Positions 1-7,167 of a stretch of DNA of 30,252 bases are shown piece after piece. The first letter of the stretch is position 1; the number at the start of each line of letters is the position of its first letter. The stretch is from Alphaproteobacteria bacterium UBA6149 (lineage in GTDB: Bacteria > Pseudomonadota > Alphaproteobacteria > Rickettsiales > UBA998). Where the stretch lies: positions 1 through 30,252 of the forward strand of contig DIUV01000015.1 of the NCBI GenBank assembly GCA_002423155.1, in the 5' to 3' direction. The notes beneath the pieces are model-generated. The model worked only from the letters and a program-made list of their open reading frames with translations. It had not been told where the DNA came from and made no database searches. The position numbers and the translations under genes were made by a program.

Positions 1-105
1 GATATTGATTATGCGAGAGAGATTAAATAAACTTAAATACCCAGCTCACTATGCAGGGCAATTTCACCAATCGTTAAATTTATCTTTTTTTAACTAAAAT
101 ATCTC

Positions 106-198
106 TTGTCATACCGCCGAAGGGCGGTATCCATGTCTATCAATTAGCTGTTAAGCCAATGGTTTGGCATGGATACCGCTCTTCGTGCTGTATGACAA
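106..198. repeat. Family D palindromic repeat, copy 1
   Basis: The outer arms TTGTCATACCGC and GC.GTATGACAA are inverted. Inner arms (gcggtatccatg / catggataccgc) form a second inverted pair, so the whole unit can fold into a long hairpin. A second copy lies at 21482-21590. It sits just downstream of the antitoxin gene and has no coding potential that I can support. This is a REP-like intergenic element; the function is unknown. Confidence 0.75.
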
Positions 199-257
199 CG
201 GATAATTTACCCATATAACCTGCTGTCATATAATGTAAAATCATGTTGCCAATAGTG

Positions 258-533
258 CTATCGTGTAGGATAATCGTCAGTATTTAAACTCGCCAATAAT
301 TGACTTGGGTTTTCAACATTTATCAACTCTCCCCGACGGGCAGCCAGCATTGCGTCGATCGTTTCCGCATTGGGCACTAATGGCTCAAAAGGCAAGGCTT
401 TTTCCACCGCTATGCGCGTCATCATCATACGGAAAGCATCCGATACAGTAAGCCCCATAGCCGCCAACACTACCGCAGCCTGCTCCTTAATCTGCCCATC
501 AATCCGCGCACGCACCACATTATTCTCTGACAT
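258..533 (-). CDS. RelB/DinJ-family antitoxin (orphan in this window)
   Basis: This is a 91-residue protein. The N-terminus (residues 5-45) reads as a ribbon-helix-helix segment with the RelB/DinJ pattern: V-x-A-R-I-D, then K-E-Q-A, then G-L-T-V-S-D-A-F-R-M-M-M-T-R-I-A. After it comes the family's P-F-E/P-L-V-P-N-A-E-T stretch, which normally leads to a toxin-binding tail. An AGGGAG ribosome binding site precedes the ATG. Such antitoxins neutralise a RelE/YafQ-type mRNA interferase and repress their own operon. The toxin gene usually follows directly, but here the downstream 257 bp hold a family D palindrome and no toxin-like frame. The toxin may be lost, displaced beyond the window edge, or encoded elsewhere. 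Family assignment is fairly secure; function as an active antitoxin is not shown. Confidence 0.8.
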   Translation of the reverse strand: MSENNVVRARIDGQIKEQAAVVLAAMGLTVSDAFRMMMTRIAVEKALPFEPLVPNAETIDAMLAARRGELINVENPSQLLASLNTDDYPTR

Positions 534-587
534 AAATTATCTCCCTATGGGCTACAACGTAGCACAAATGGAATAATAATTAAACAT

Positions 588-624
588 AAAAAAAGCCCGC
601 GAGGAAATCCTCACGGGCTTTTTT
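588..624. terminator. Bidirectional intrinsic terminator
   Basis: The stem AAAAAAGCCCG.GAGGA is paired with TCCTC.CGGGCTTTTTT around an AA loop, with an A tract on one side and a T tract on the other. It can end transcription of the minus-strand gene at 656-1036. It is nearly identical in sequence to the terminator at 1474-1512. Confidence 0.85.
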
Positions 625-655
625 GGCGGAGCTAGTTAGTACTAGTCAGCTTTTT

Positions 656-1036
656 TTAATAGGGGCAGTTTTTAGCCACTTTAAGCAACCAAACTACAGA
701 GGCGCGAACCTGATCAGTGGATTTAAAAGCATCCCCTTTTACATAAGTTGCTTTTACACCCAACAACGGAGCAACTTCACTGTACATAACTGGTTTAGTA
801 CAAGCCGCCACCAGAATGCCCTGATCAATAATCAAAGCCGTTGCAATTTCTCGCGCCGTCTTTTTTTGATCATTACTAGCTTTTTGTTGAAATTTTTCTG
901 ACAACAGGTCGCCAGAAACAATCCCATAGACAAGGTTGACATATGGGCAGACATCGAAGTCTTTAGCCCTTACAAACCCAGCAGACGCCGCAGCAGACGC
1001 CATAAATAAAACCACCGCCAACAATAATTTTTTCAT
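656..1036 (-). CDS. Small secreted protein of unknown function
   Basis: This is a 126-residue protein that I do not recognise. Residues 1-19 form a Sec signal peptide (M-K-K, hydrophobic core, cleavage near A-S-A/G). The mature part is about 105 residues with three cysteines: near the start (D-V-C-P-Y), in the middle (A-A-C-T-K) and at the end (K-N-C-P-Y). One disulfide plus a free cysteine is therefore possible. The C-P-Y motif occurs at both ends of the mature protein. The predicted site is the periplasm. It has its own transcript: a terminator lies downstream at 588-624 and an upstream terminator-like hairpin at 1077-1107 is on the same strand. The start is preceded by a weak TAGGTAA site. 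Confidence 0.75.
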   Translation of the reverse strand: MKKLLLAVVLFMASAAASAGFVRAKDFDVCPYVNLVYGIVSGDLLSEKFQQKASNDQKKTAREIATALIIDQGILVAACTKPVMYSEVAPLLGVKATYVKGDAFKSTDQVRASVVWLLKVAKNCPY

Positions 1037-1076
1037 AATTTTTACCTACATGGTCTAATGTTGCTCATCACAACAT

Positions 1077-1107
1077 AAAAAAAGAAACCGCCTAAAAATT
1101 AGGCGCT
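1077..1107 (-). terminator. Intrinsic terminator upstream of the secreted-protein gene
   Basis: A 7-bp perfect stem (CGCCTAA / TTAGGCG) with a 3-nt loop is followed on the minus strand by GTTTCTTTTTTT. No protein gene lies immediately upstream on that strand. Confidence 0.65.
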
Positions 1108-1173
1108 TGGGTGCTATATAATATCTTGTGTTATTTTTTTATAAAAACTCACCAGATAAGTAATAACCCACCC
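1077..1173 (-). ncRNA. Candidate structured leader or small RNA ending in an intrinsic terminator
   Basis: Read on the minus strand, GGGTG (1173-1169) can pair with CACCC (1113-1109). Nested inside it, GTTATT (1167-1162) can pair with AATAAC (1135-1130). The structure is followed by a textbook terminator: CGCCTAA, TTT loop, TTAGGCG, then GTTTCTTTTTTT (down to 1077). A possible promoter is TTTACA (1202-1197), 16 bp, CTAAAT (1180-1175). The secreted-protein start codon lies only 40 nt downstream, so this could be an attenuating leader or a free small RNA. I do not match it to a known riboswitch class. Confidence 0.3.
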
Positions 1174-1260
1174 GATTTAGCATAAAGTTAACTAAATGTA
1201 AATATTTTTCATGGGATTTTTCATGGGACACTTTTCATGGAATAACCTCACTACCAGAAA

Positions 1261-1440
1261 CTTCTTCCCCCTCTCCCTCTGGGAGAGGCTGAAACATATA
1301 TGTTTCAGGGGTGAGGGAGCTATCCAAAAAATTGGCTTCCTTTATTTATTGTTTAAATATCAGCATATTACAACTACAAAAAGCTTTGTATTTTAGTTAG
1401 GCTTCCCTCACCCCACCCTCTCCCAAAGGGAGAGGGCTTA
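1261..1440. repeat. Family A miniature inverted-repeat element, copy 1
   Basis: The left arm cttcttccccctctccctct..gagagg and the right arm ttccctcaccccaccctctccc are inverted. The AT-rich core (ttattgtttaaatat ... tattttag) matches the core of copy 3 at 16299-16510. The left arm carries the inserted palindrome CTGAAACATATATGTTTCAG (1289-1308). Part of the right arm (ctctcccaaagggagaggg) is repeated at 1452-1474, next to the groEL terminator. The rest of the 1037-1540 gap holds the leader-RNA candidate and this element only. Confidence 0.8.
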
Positions 1441-1473
1441 AGAGGATAGTTCTCTCCCAAAGGGAGAGGGCTT

Positions 1474-1512
1474 AAAAAAAAGCCCGTGAGGAAATCCCCA
1501 CGGGCTTTTTTT
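1474..1512. terminator. Intrinsic terminator of groEL
   Basis: The stem AAAAAAAGCCCGTG / CACGGGCTTTTTTT with an extended GG/CC top lies 29 bp past the groEL stop codon. The hairpin is symmetrical and can work on both strands. Confidence 0.85.
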
Positions 1513-1540
1513 GGCTTCATCAGCGACATGTAACTACAGA

Positions 1541-3196
1541 CTAAAAGTCCATATCACCCATGCCGCCCATTCCCCCCATACCGCCGCCCATGCCGCCAGC
1601 AGCTGCTTTATTATCTTCTGGTTTATCAGCTACTAATGCTTCCGTAGTGATTAACAAACCAGCGATAGAAGCAGCGTCTTGCAAGGCTGCACGCACTACT
1701 TTAGTTGGGTCGATGATACCTGCTTTGATTAGGTCACAATATTCAAGTTTTTGTGCATCAAAACCGTAGTTAGTATCTTTGCTTTCTAGCAATTTACCAG
1801 CTACTACGGCGCCATCTAAGCCAGCATTTTCCACGATTTGACGAATCGGAGCTTGCAATGCCCGACGCACGATGTTGATACCAGCGCGTTGATCATCATT
1901 ATCCGCTGCCAAATTGTCTAAAGCGCGAGAAGCATAAAGCAAAGTAGCGCCGCCACCAGGAACAATACCTTCTTCTACCGCTGCGCGAGTAGCGTGTAGA
2001 GCATCGTCAACCCGGTCTTTGCGTTCTTTCACTTCCACTTCAGTTGCGCCGCCAACTTTCAATACCGCAACACCGCCAGAAAGTTTAGCTAAGCGTTCTT
2101 GTAGTTTTTCACGATCATAATCAGAAGTAGTTTCTTCTACTTGTGCGCGAATTTGCGTGCAACGTGATTCGATAGTAGCTTTATCACCAGCACCATCAAT
2201 AATAGTAGTGTCTTCTTTAGTGATAGTAACTTTTTTCGCAGTTCCCAACATAGAGATATTAGCAGTTTCTAATTTTAAACCAATATCTTCGCTGATAACT
2301 TGTGCACCAGTTAAAACCGCAATATCTTCCATCATCGCTTTACGACGATCACCAAAACCGGGAGCTTTAACCGCAGCAACGCGTAATCCACCACGTAGTT
2401 TGTTCACTACTAGAGTTGCCAAAGCTTCACCTTCAACATCTTCTGCAATAATCAATAATGGACGTTGTGATTGCACAACTGCTTCTAACAATGGCAACAT
2501 TTGTTGCAAGCCAGAAAGTTTTTTGTCGAACAATAAAATATATGGGTGGTCTAGCTCAACCGTCATTTTGTCTGCATTAGTAACAAAATAAGGAGATAAA
2601 TAACCACGGTCAAACATCATGCCTTCTACAACATCAAGTTCGAAATCCATGCCTTTAGCTTCTTCAACGGTGATAACGCCTTCTTTACCAACGCGCTCCA
2701 TTGCTTCTGCTAATTTCTCACCAATTTCTTTGTCGCCATTAGCAGAAATAGTTCCCACTTGCGCGATTTCGGAATGAGCTTCAATTTTTTTGCTTTTGCT
2801 TTGCACTTCGGCAACCACTGCTTCAACTGCTTTGTCGATGCCGCGTTTTAGATCCATCGGGTTCAAACCAGCAGCTACTGCTTTTGCGCCTTCTTTTAAG
2901 ATAGCATAAGCCAAAACCGTAGAAGTAGTAGTACCATCACCAGCAATATCATTGGTTTTGCTAGCAACTTCACGCAACATTTGCGCGCCCATATTTTGGA
3001 ATTTATTCGGTAGCGTAATCTCTTTCGCTACGCTCACACCATCTTTAGTGATACGCGGTGCGCCATAAGCTTTATCCAAAACTACGTTACGACCTTTAGG
3101 GCCCAAAGTAACTTTCACTGCATTCGCAAGAATTTCCGCCCCAATTAAAATCTGGGTACGAGCATCAATGCCGAATTTCAATTCTTTAGCTGACAT
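1541..3196 (-). CDS. groL: Chaperonin GroEL
   Basis: This is a 551-residue subunit of the tetradecameric 60-kDa chaperonin, which folds proteins in the cytoplasm in an ATP-driven cycle with GroES. The family hallmarks are present: L-G-P-K-G-R-N-V-V near residue 31, the ATP-binding G-D-G-T-T-T at 86-91, the A-A-V-E-E-G-I-V-P-G-G-G signature in the second equatorial segment, and the flexible Gly-Met-rich C-terminal tail (GGMGG repeats). Length is normal for the family. A strong AAGGAG site precedes ATG. It is the second gene of groES-groEL, separated from groES by 163 bp containing a family B palindrome. It is probably co-transcribed from the RpoH-type promoter at 3750-3777 and ends at the terminator at 1474-1512. 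Confidence 0.98.
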   Translation of the reverse strand: MSAKELKFGIDARTQILIGAEILANAVKVTLGPKGRNVVLDKAYGAPRITKDGVSVAKEITLPNKFQNMGAQMLREVASKTNDIAGDGTTTSTVLAYAILKEGAKAVAAGLNPMDLKRGIDKAVEAVVAEVQSKSKKIEAHSEIAQVGTISANGDKEIGEKLAEAMERVGKEGVITVEEAKGMDFELDVVEGMMFDRGYLSPYFVTNADKMTVELDHPYILLFDKKLSGLQQMLPLLEAVVQSQRPLLIIAEDVEGEALATLVVNKLRGGLRVAAVKAPGFGDRRKAMMEDIAVLTGAQVISEDIGLKLETANISMLGTAKKVTITKEDTTIIDGAGDKATIESRCTQIRAQVEETTSDYDREKLQERLAKLSGGVAVLKVGGATEVEVKERKDRVDDALHATRAAVEEGIVPGGGATLLYASRALDNLAADNDDQRAGINIVRRALQAPIRQIVENAGLDGAVVAGKLLESKDTNYGFDAQKLEYCDLIKAGIIDPTKVVRAALQDAASIAGLLITTEALVADKPEDNKAAAGGMGGGMGGMGGMGDMDF

Positions 3197-3246
3197 TTTA
3201 TTCTCCTTAAATATTTTGTTTTTTGTATTTCCACAACCACCACACT

Positions 3247-3332
3247 GTCATCCCCGCCTTGTGCGGGGATCTAAAGCTAAACATTAGTTACTTAGTCTTT
3301 TGCCCCAGATCCCCGCACAAGGCGGGGATGAC
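3247..3332. repeat. Family B palindromic repeat between groES and groEL
   Basis: Perfect 26-bp inverted arms start GTCATCCCCGCC and end GGCGGGGATGAC. Each arm is itself a palindrome (CCCCGC..GCGGGG), so it can fold as two small hairpins or one long one. It lies inside the groESL transcript and could act as a processing or stability element. Related copies lie at 25061-25329 (interrupted) and 30135-30211. Confidence 0.85.
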
Positions 3333-3359
3333 AAAGAAGAAGCGGTTTGTTAATTTAAA

Positions 3360-3662
3360 TTATGCTGCTTTAGCGTCTTCTATGATGGCAATAATGTCTG
3401 ATTCTTTCATAATCAACAATTCTTCGCCTTCAACTTTAACTTCAGTACCAGCCCATTTGCTGAACAAGACCATATCACCAACTTTAACCGCCAAAGGAAC
3501 CAGTTTACCAGCATCATCACGCAAACCATCACCAATTGCCAAAATTTCGGCTTTCATGGGTTTTTCTTTTGCTGTATCGGGGATAATAATTCCACCTGCA
3601 GTTTTTTCTTCTTGTTCTTGACGACGTACTAATACGCGGTCATGCAATGGTTTAATTTTCAT
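3360..3662 (-). CDS. groS: Co-chaperonin GroES
   Basis: This is a 100-residue protein, the usual length for the heptameric lid of GroEL. It starts M-K-I-K-P-L-H-D-R-V-L-V-R-R, the family's N-terminal strand. It contains the mobile loop E-E-K-T-A-G-G-I-I-I-P (about residues 18-29), which docks onto GroEL, and ends in the family-typical D-I-I-A-I-I-E. An AGGGAG ribosome binding site precedes the ATG. It is first in the groES-groEL operon. A promoter matching the alphaproteobacterial heat-shock consensus lies about 80 bp upstream. No CIRCE inverted repeat (TTAGCACTC-N9-GAGTGCTAA) is visible, so regulation by HrcA is not supported here. Confidence 0.98.
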   Translation of the reverse strand: MKIKPLHDRVLVRRQEQEEKTAGGIIIPDTAKEKPMKAEILAIGDGLRDDAGKLVPLAVKVGDMVLFSKWAGTEVKVEGEELLIMKESDIIAIIEDAKAA

Positions 3663-3749
3663 GATTTTCTCCCTAAAAGGTTGTATAATTTTTAGACGTT
3701 GTATAATTCACCAAACTTAACACCAGCTATTGCGCTGGTTGCAGGGTTG

Positions 3750-3777
3750 ATATAGGCTTGATGTAGATAGTTTCAAG
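3750..3777 (-). promoter_or_regulatory. RpoH (sigma-32) type promoter of groES-groEL
   Basis: On the minus strand, CTTG (3777-3774), 17 bp, then CCTATAT (3756-3750) match the alphaproteobacterial heat-shock consensus CTTG-N17/18-CYTATNT at every defined position. Transcription would start near 3743, giving an ~80-nt leader that contains a small hairpin (ccagc/gctgg, 3723-3738). The -35 element touches the upstream candidate start codon of the divergent glycosylase gene. Confidence 0.75.
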
Positions 3778-3782
3778 TGCCC

Positions 3783-3788
3783 AAGGAG
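3783..3788 (+). promoter_or_regulatory. Shine-Dalgarno site that decides the UDGb start
   Basis: AAGGAG lies 6 nt before an in-frame TTG at 3795. The more upstream candidate, GTG at 3777, has no ribosome binding site and overlaps the groESL -35 box. Confidence 0.65.
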
Positions 3789-3794
3789 CTTTTT

Positions 3795-4421
3795 TTGCAA
3801 ATACCCGAAAAAAATTGTCAAATCTGCCCCCGCTTGGCGGATTTTCGCGCCCAGAACCAAATTCAATACCCCAATTTCTTCAATGGCTGCGTGCCATCCT
3901 TCGGCGCATTAGATGCAGAAATTCTCGTAGTTGGGCTAGCTCCCGGTTTAAAAGGCGCCAACCATACGGGACGCCCCTTCACGGGAGATTACGCCGGAGA
4001 AATATTATATGCAGGGCTAAAAACCCACCAACTCGCAAAAGGCAATTACGCCGCTCGCCCCGACGATGGTTTTCAACTAATAAACATGCGCATCACCAAT
4101 GCCGTACGCTGCGTGCCCCCAGCCAACAAGCCTGAACCCAGCGAAATAAAAGCCTGCAACCAATTTTTACGCGCAGAAATCGCCGCGATGCCCAATTTAC
4201 GCGCCATCTTAACCCTCGGCACTATCTCCCATTATGCGGTGCTTAACGCCCTGGATTTAAAACGCAAAGATTTTGCCTTCAAACATGGTGCGGTTTATGA
4301 GCTTGGCAAAGGAAAAACCCTGTTCAACAGCTATCATTGCTCACGTTATAATATAAACACTGGGCGATTAACTCAGGCAATGTTTGATGAAGTGGTAAAA
4401 AAAATAATTAAAATAATTTAA
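3795..4421 (+). CDS. Family 5 (UDGb-type) uracil-DNA glycosylase
   Basis: This 208-residue enzyme removes uracil, and in this family other deaminated bases, from DNA as the first step of base excision repair. Residues are numbered from the TTG start at 3795. The N-terminal C-x-x-C-P-R-L (Cys 8 and 11) with Cys 106 (R-C-V-P-P) and Cys 121 (K-A-C) match the four cysteines that hold the 4Fe-4S cluster. The active-site motif G-L-A-P-G with G-R-P-F-T-G-D at about 59-65 is typical of family 5, which lacks the polar catalytic residue of family 4 in this motif. The C-terminal S-Y-H-x-S-R-x-N-x-x-T-G-R-L is also family-specific. A GTG at 3777 would add six residues. The gene is divergent from groES, and its start region overlaps the groES promoter. 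Confidence 0.9.
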   Translation: MQIPEKNCQICPRLADFRAQNQIQYPNFFNGCVPSFGALDAEILVVGLAPGLKGANHTGRPFTGDYAGEILYAGLKTHQLAKGNYAARPDDGFQLINMRITNAVRCVPPANKPEPSEIKACNQFLRAEIAAMPNLRAILTLGTISHYAVLNALDLKRKDFAFKHGAVYELGKGKTLFNSYHCSRYNINTGRLTQAMFDEVVKKIIKII

Positions 4422-4481
4422 TAATCGTCATAAATATTTAACAATTATAGTCCATGATGAGTATATTATTAGTACTTAAAA

Positions 4482-5921
4482 ATGGTAGTGGCTATGGTAG
4501 AGTTAAGCGAAGCAGACAAGAAACTATTAGATATTATACATCACGGTTTGGATGACGGAAAAATTCTACAATCTGAAGTAATGGGCATCTACGACCTAAA
4601 GCCCAAAGATGTAAATATGAGCGCAGCAGACAAAAAACTATTAAATATTGTCCATAACGGTTTGAATGACCCCGACTCACTTTCTAAATTAGATTTTTCC
4701 CTTAAAGACGCACCAATAGATGTTGGGGTTGGGCATATTGATACACAATCAAATAGCTGGAAAATTATTCCGGGTCAGACAGTAACAACAGACCACTCAT
4801 TTGCCCATTTAGATTCACATCCTGAGCAGCCAGACATAGCAGTTCAAGCACATAATTTTTTCAATCCGCAAGAACCAGCGCATGCCAATCCATTAGAAAA
4901 TTCATTGGCAGATCATATTCCTACTCACCCAGTAATGCATGCGGTAGATGAAAACCCCAATCTAAGCCCAGCAGCATTAGCAATGCAGGAGCAAGAACAG
5001 CAAAATGCCGCCGCATTGGCGCAAGAAAGCGCTGGAATGGGCGATAAACTAGGTATAATGGCAGCTGCAGCACCAGATGCCGCAGGAGATTTATTAAGTG
5101 GGGTACATGACAACACACTCAATGCATTTGGATATAGCCAAACCACAGATGCAGCAAGAGAACTAAACGAAATACGCGCGCACTTAGCCGACCCTAACAG
5201 TAACATAGTCAACACTGTTTTGGCATCTCCTTTCGAAATCATTGGTGGAGCTGGCTTAACCGCGGGTGAAATATTGTCTAATCCCATAGCACCAGTAGAT
5301 GCCGCAGGCGACCTCCTACACGGCGGCGCTGGCGTAGTACAACAAATCTTCACTGGACATGGCGGAGAATTTGATAAAGTTGTCCCCGAACATGCGGTCA
5401 TTAAAAACGGCTCTATAACCCATTTCTCTGACGGCGCTTACGAGTTAGCGAACCAAGCATCAAAATTACGTGACGATTTAGCAAGCATTGATCCCAATAC
5501 AGGAACCATCGAAACCATCGTTACCGCTCCCGGTAAAATTGCCATTGGCGCAGTAGCAACAGGCGTACAAATCGCCGCTGGAGCCGTAGCCTCTACTACT
5601 CATTATGTCGGCGAAGCGCAAGATTATGTAATGAATAAAGAAGAACTCCGCCATGCTTCCAACTCGCTTGATGAAGCACATCTGGGAGTAAAAGTATTAG
5701 ACCAACAATATAAACAAATAGAAGCAACCGCGCAAAACGCCTCCGCCCATCTGGATGGAGCAACCGCAGCAGCCAACCAAACCATGGCAACTTGGGAACA
5801 AATCAACGCAAAAATAGATGCACTTGCCTTACAACAAGAATCTGTAAAAGGATACACTTCCAGCCATCATAACGCGCCTTCTGCTGGACACCAGCATCAT
5901 AAAGATATGGGGCGTGGTTAA
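4482..5921 (+). CDS. Unrecognised repeat-containing protein with hydrophobic Gly/Ala segments
   Basis: This 479-residue protein is not recognised. It has no signal peptide. Residues 8-26 and 46-64 are a duplicated helix (S-x-A-D-K-K-L-L-[DN]-I-[IV]-H-x-G-L-[DN]-D). Residues 228-265 and 328-365 are a second duplication, aligned without gaps at an offset of exactly 100 residues, sharing D-P-N, T, P, I, G-A, T and I. P-[DV]-D-A-A-G-D-L-L type segments occur near 198 and 271. The hydrophobic stretches are rich in Gly/Ala and could be membrane-inserting glycine-zipper helices. Residues 380-460 look like a coiled coil. The tail is His-rich and ends H-K-D-M-G-R-G. No clear ribosome binding site; ATG at 4494 is an alternative start. 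A secreted or membrane-active role is inference. Confidence 0.75.
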   Translation: MVVAMVELSEADKKLLDIIHHGLDDGKILQSEVMGIYDLKPKDVNMSAADKKLLNIVHNGLNDPDSLSKLDFSLKDAPIDVGVGHIDTQSNSWKIIPGQTVTTDHSFAHLDSHPEQPDIAVQAHNFFNPQEPAHANPLENSLADHIPTHPVMHAVDENPNLSPAALAMQEQEQQNAAALAQESAGMGDKLGIMAAAAPDAAGDLLSGVHDNTLNAFGYSQTTDAARELNEIRAHLADPNSNIVNTVLASPFEIIGGAGLTAGEILSNPIAPVDAAGDLLHGGAGVVQQIFTGHGGEFDKVVPEHAVIKNGSITHFSDGAYELANQASKLRDDLASIDPNTGTIETIVTAPGKIAIGAVATGVQIAAGAVASTTHYVGEAQDYVMNKEELRHASNSLDEAHLGVKVLDQQYKQIEATAQNASAHLDGATAAANQTMATWEQINAKIDALALQQESVKGYTSSHHNAPSAGHQHHKDMGRG

Positions 5922-6023
5922 TAGATAAAATTAAAAATAAAATATTACATAAACGTAATAAAATCGTAATAAATCTATGCGATAGTCTTTTCACTAAAAA
6001 AATAAAAACAACAGGAGAATTTT

Positions 6024-7085
6024 ATGAGTGACCAAAAACCCACCAATCACGCAAAAGACTTTGTGGATGGAACTGCAGAATTAGGACTAAACGGAACAGC
6101 AAATGTTGTTTCTGGTCCTGTGGATTTAGTAAGCGGCGCTGCTTATTCAGCTTTCAATGGCTTATCTGCTCTTGGTAACGAGGCTTTGGCTTTGGGTAAT
6201 TTGATTTTAGGTGATAGTGCTGGTGCAAGTCGAAGACATAATTTGGCAGGTAAAGATATAGAAAACGCTGGCGATCATCTACTTAATGCCGCCGAGGGTG
6301 TATATGATACAGGCAAAGGAGCAGTACAAATAGCTGGAGCATTAGCTGGTTCAGTTCCTGCTACTGCAACTGCAATTGCAGATAACATGGTTAACGACGG
6401 CACACAATATACAGCACCATCATTAGCAGGTGACACCAAAAAACCAGCTACAGATTTGGCTGGCAAAGATGATGATATAGCTCATGATGCAGCAAGAGCT
6501 GTTGGTCAAGGTGTGTTTAAACTTGCTGCAGCACCTTTTTATGCCGTGGCAAATGTTGGTTCTGCCGCAGGTAATGCCGCACTATCAGCTGTGGGTAATG
6601 ATGAAATTGGTCATACAGGCAGAGACCGCAGCGAGGCGGCATTAGAACAATTAAAAGATGCAGGCACAAACACGCTAGACGCAGCAAAGTCTGGAGCAGG
6701 AGTAGTTGTGGGTGCAGGTGGTTTAGCCGCTAGTGCGATAGGAATAGCTCCGTCTGCAGCTATGTTAGTTAAAGAAGAACTTGTTGATGGAAAAACGCAT
6801 CCCCTTCGTGAAAATACTAATACAATCGCTCATGAAGAACCTGCGGTTAATAAACCAACCCCAATAGTGGACAAAACTCCACTAGAATTCAAACTTGATA
6901 TTCAAGCTGCTGACACTATTCATGCATCAACAGAAGAAATATTTAAAAAACTTGAAGCTTCTTTACATCCCATCAAAGAAAAACTTGGAAATACTGATTT
7001 CAAAGCTTCTCATGATACACATGATGATGGAGCAAAACTGACTACACCAGTAGATAAATCAACTGCCATCAAACAACAAAGATAA
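6024..7085 (+). CDS. Unrecognised Gly/Ala-rich protein with an internal duplication
   Basis: This 353-residue protein is not recognised and has no signal peptide. A clear AGGAG site lies 6 nt before ATG. Residues about 31-118 and 170-250 look like two copies of one module: a hydrophobic Pro-containing segment (S-G-P-V-D-L-V-S-G-A / A-A-P-F-Y-A-V-A-N-V), a G-N-x-A-L segment, a charged linker, then a second Gly/Ala-rich hydrophobic stretch ending in A-P/V-P with A-A. L-A-G-K-D occurs at 74-78 and 145-149. The last 100 residues are charged and helical. The hydrophobic modules resemble those of the preceding gene, which lies 102 bp upstream on the same strand, so the two may be a functional pair. 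Transcription ends at the strong terminator at 7098-7132. Confidence 0.75.
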   Translation: MSDQKPTNHAKDFVDGTAELGLNGTANVVSGPVDLVSGAAYSAFNGLSALGNEALALGNLILGDSAGASRRHNLAGKDIENAGDHLLNAAEGVYDTGKGAVQIAGALAGSVPATATAIADNMVNDGTQYTAPSLAGDTKKPATDLAGKDDDIAHDAARAVGQGVFKLAAAPFYAVANVGSAAGNAALSAVGNDEIGHTGRDRSEAALEQLKDAGTNTLDAAKSGAGVVVGAGGLAASAIGIAPSAAMLVKEELVDGKTHPLRENTNTIAHEEPAVNKPTPIVDKTPLEFKLDIQAADTIHASTEEIFKKLEASLHPIKEKLGNTDFKASHDTHDDGAKLTTPVDKSTAIKQQR

Positions 7086-7097
7086 CAACCAACCAAC

Positions 7098-7132
7098 AAA
7101 AAACCCCGCTTCATCGAAGCGGGGTTTTTTTT
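7098..7132. terminator. Bidirectional intrinsic terminator between the repeat protein and rpsP
   Basis: A 15-bp perfect stem (AAAAAACCCCGCTTC / GAAGCGGGGTTTTTT) with an ATC loop serves both convergent genes. Confidence 0.92.
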
Positions 7133-7167
7133 ATAACTAAATTCTTTTTTAAAAAAGAAAAATAACC

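Noticed and set aside
1..30. Possible C-terminal end of a plus-strand gene (D-I-D-Y-A-R-E-I-K then stop)
   Set aside because: Only nine codons are visible at the edge; no evidence that the frame is coding.
136..244. 35-codon minus-strand frame right after the antitoxin, a potential toxin start
   Set aside because: It runs into the family D palindrome, is not RelE/YafQ-like and has no ribosome binding site.
1211..1396. 61-codon frame across family A copy 1
   Set aside because: It is mostly translated repeat sequence (P-L-S-L-W-E-R type) and has no ribosome binding site.
3680..3712. Two GTTGTATAATT repeats as sigma-70 promoters for the glycosylase
   Set aside because: The -10 hexamers are good (TATAAT), but no convincing -35 lies at 16-18 bp; also simply AT-rich. 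Left as unproven.
3663..3776. CIRCE element upstream of groES
   Set aside because: No TTAGCACTC-N9-GAGTGCTAA pattern is present.
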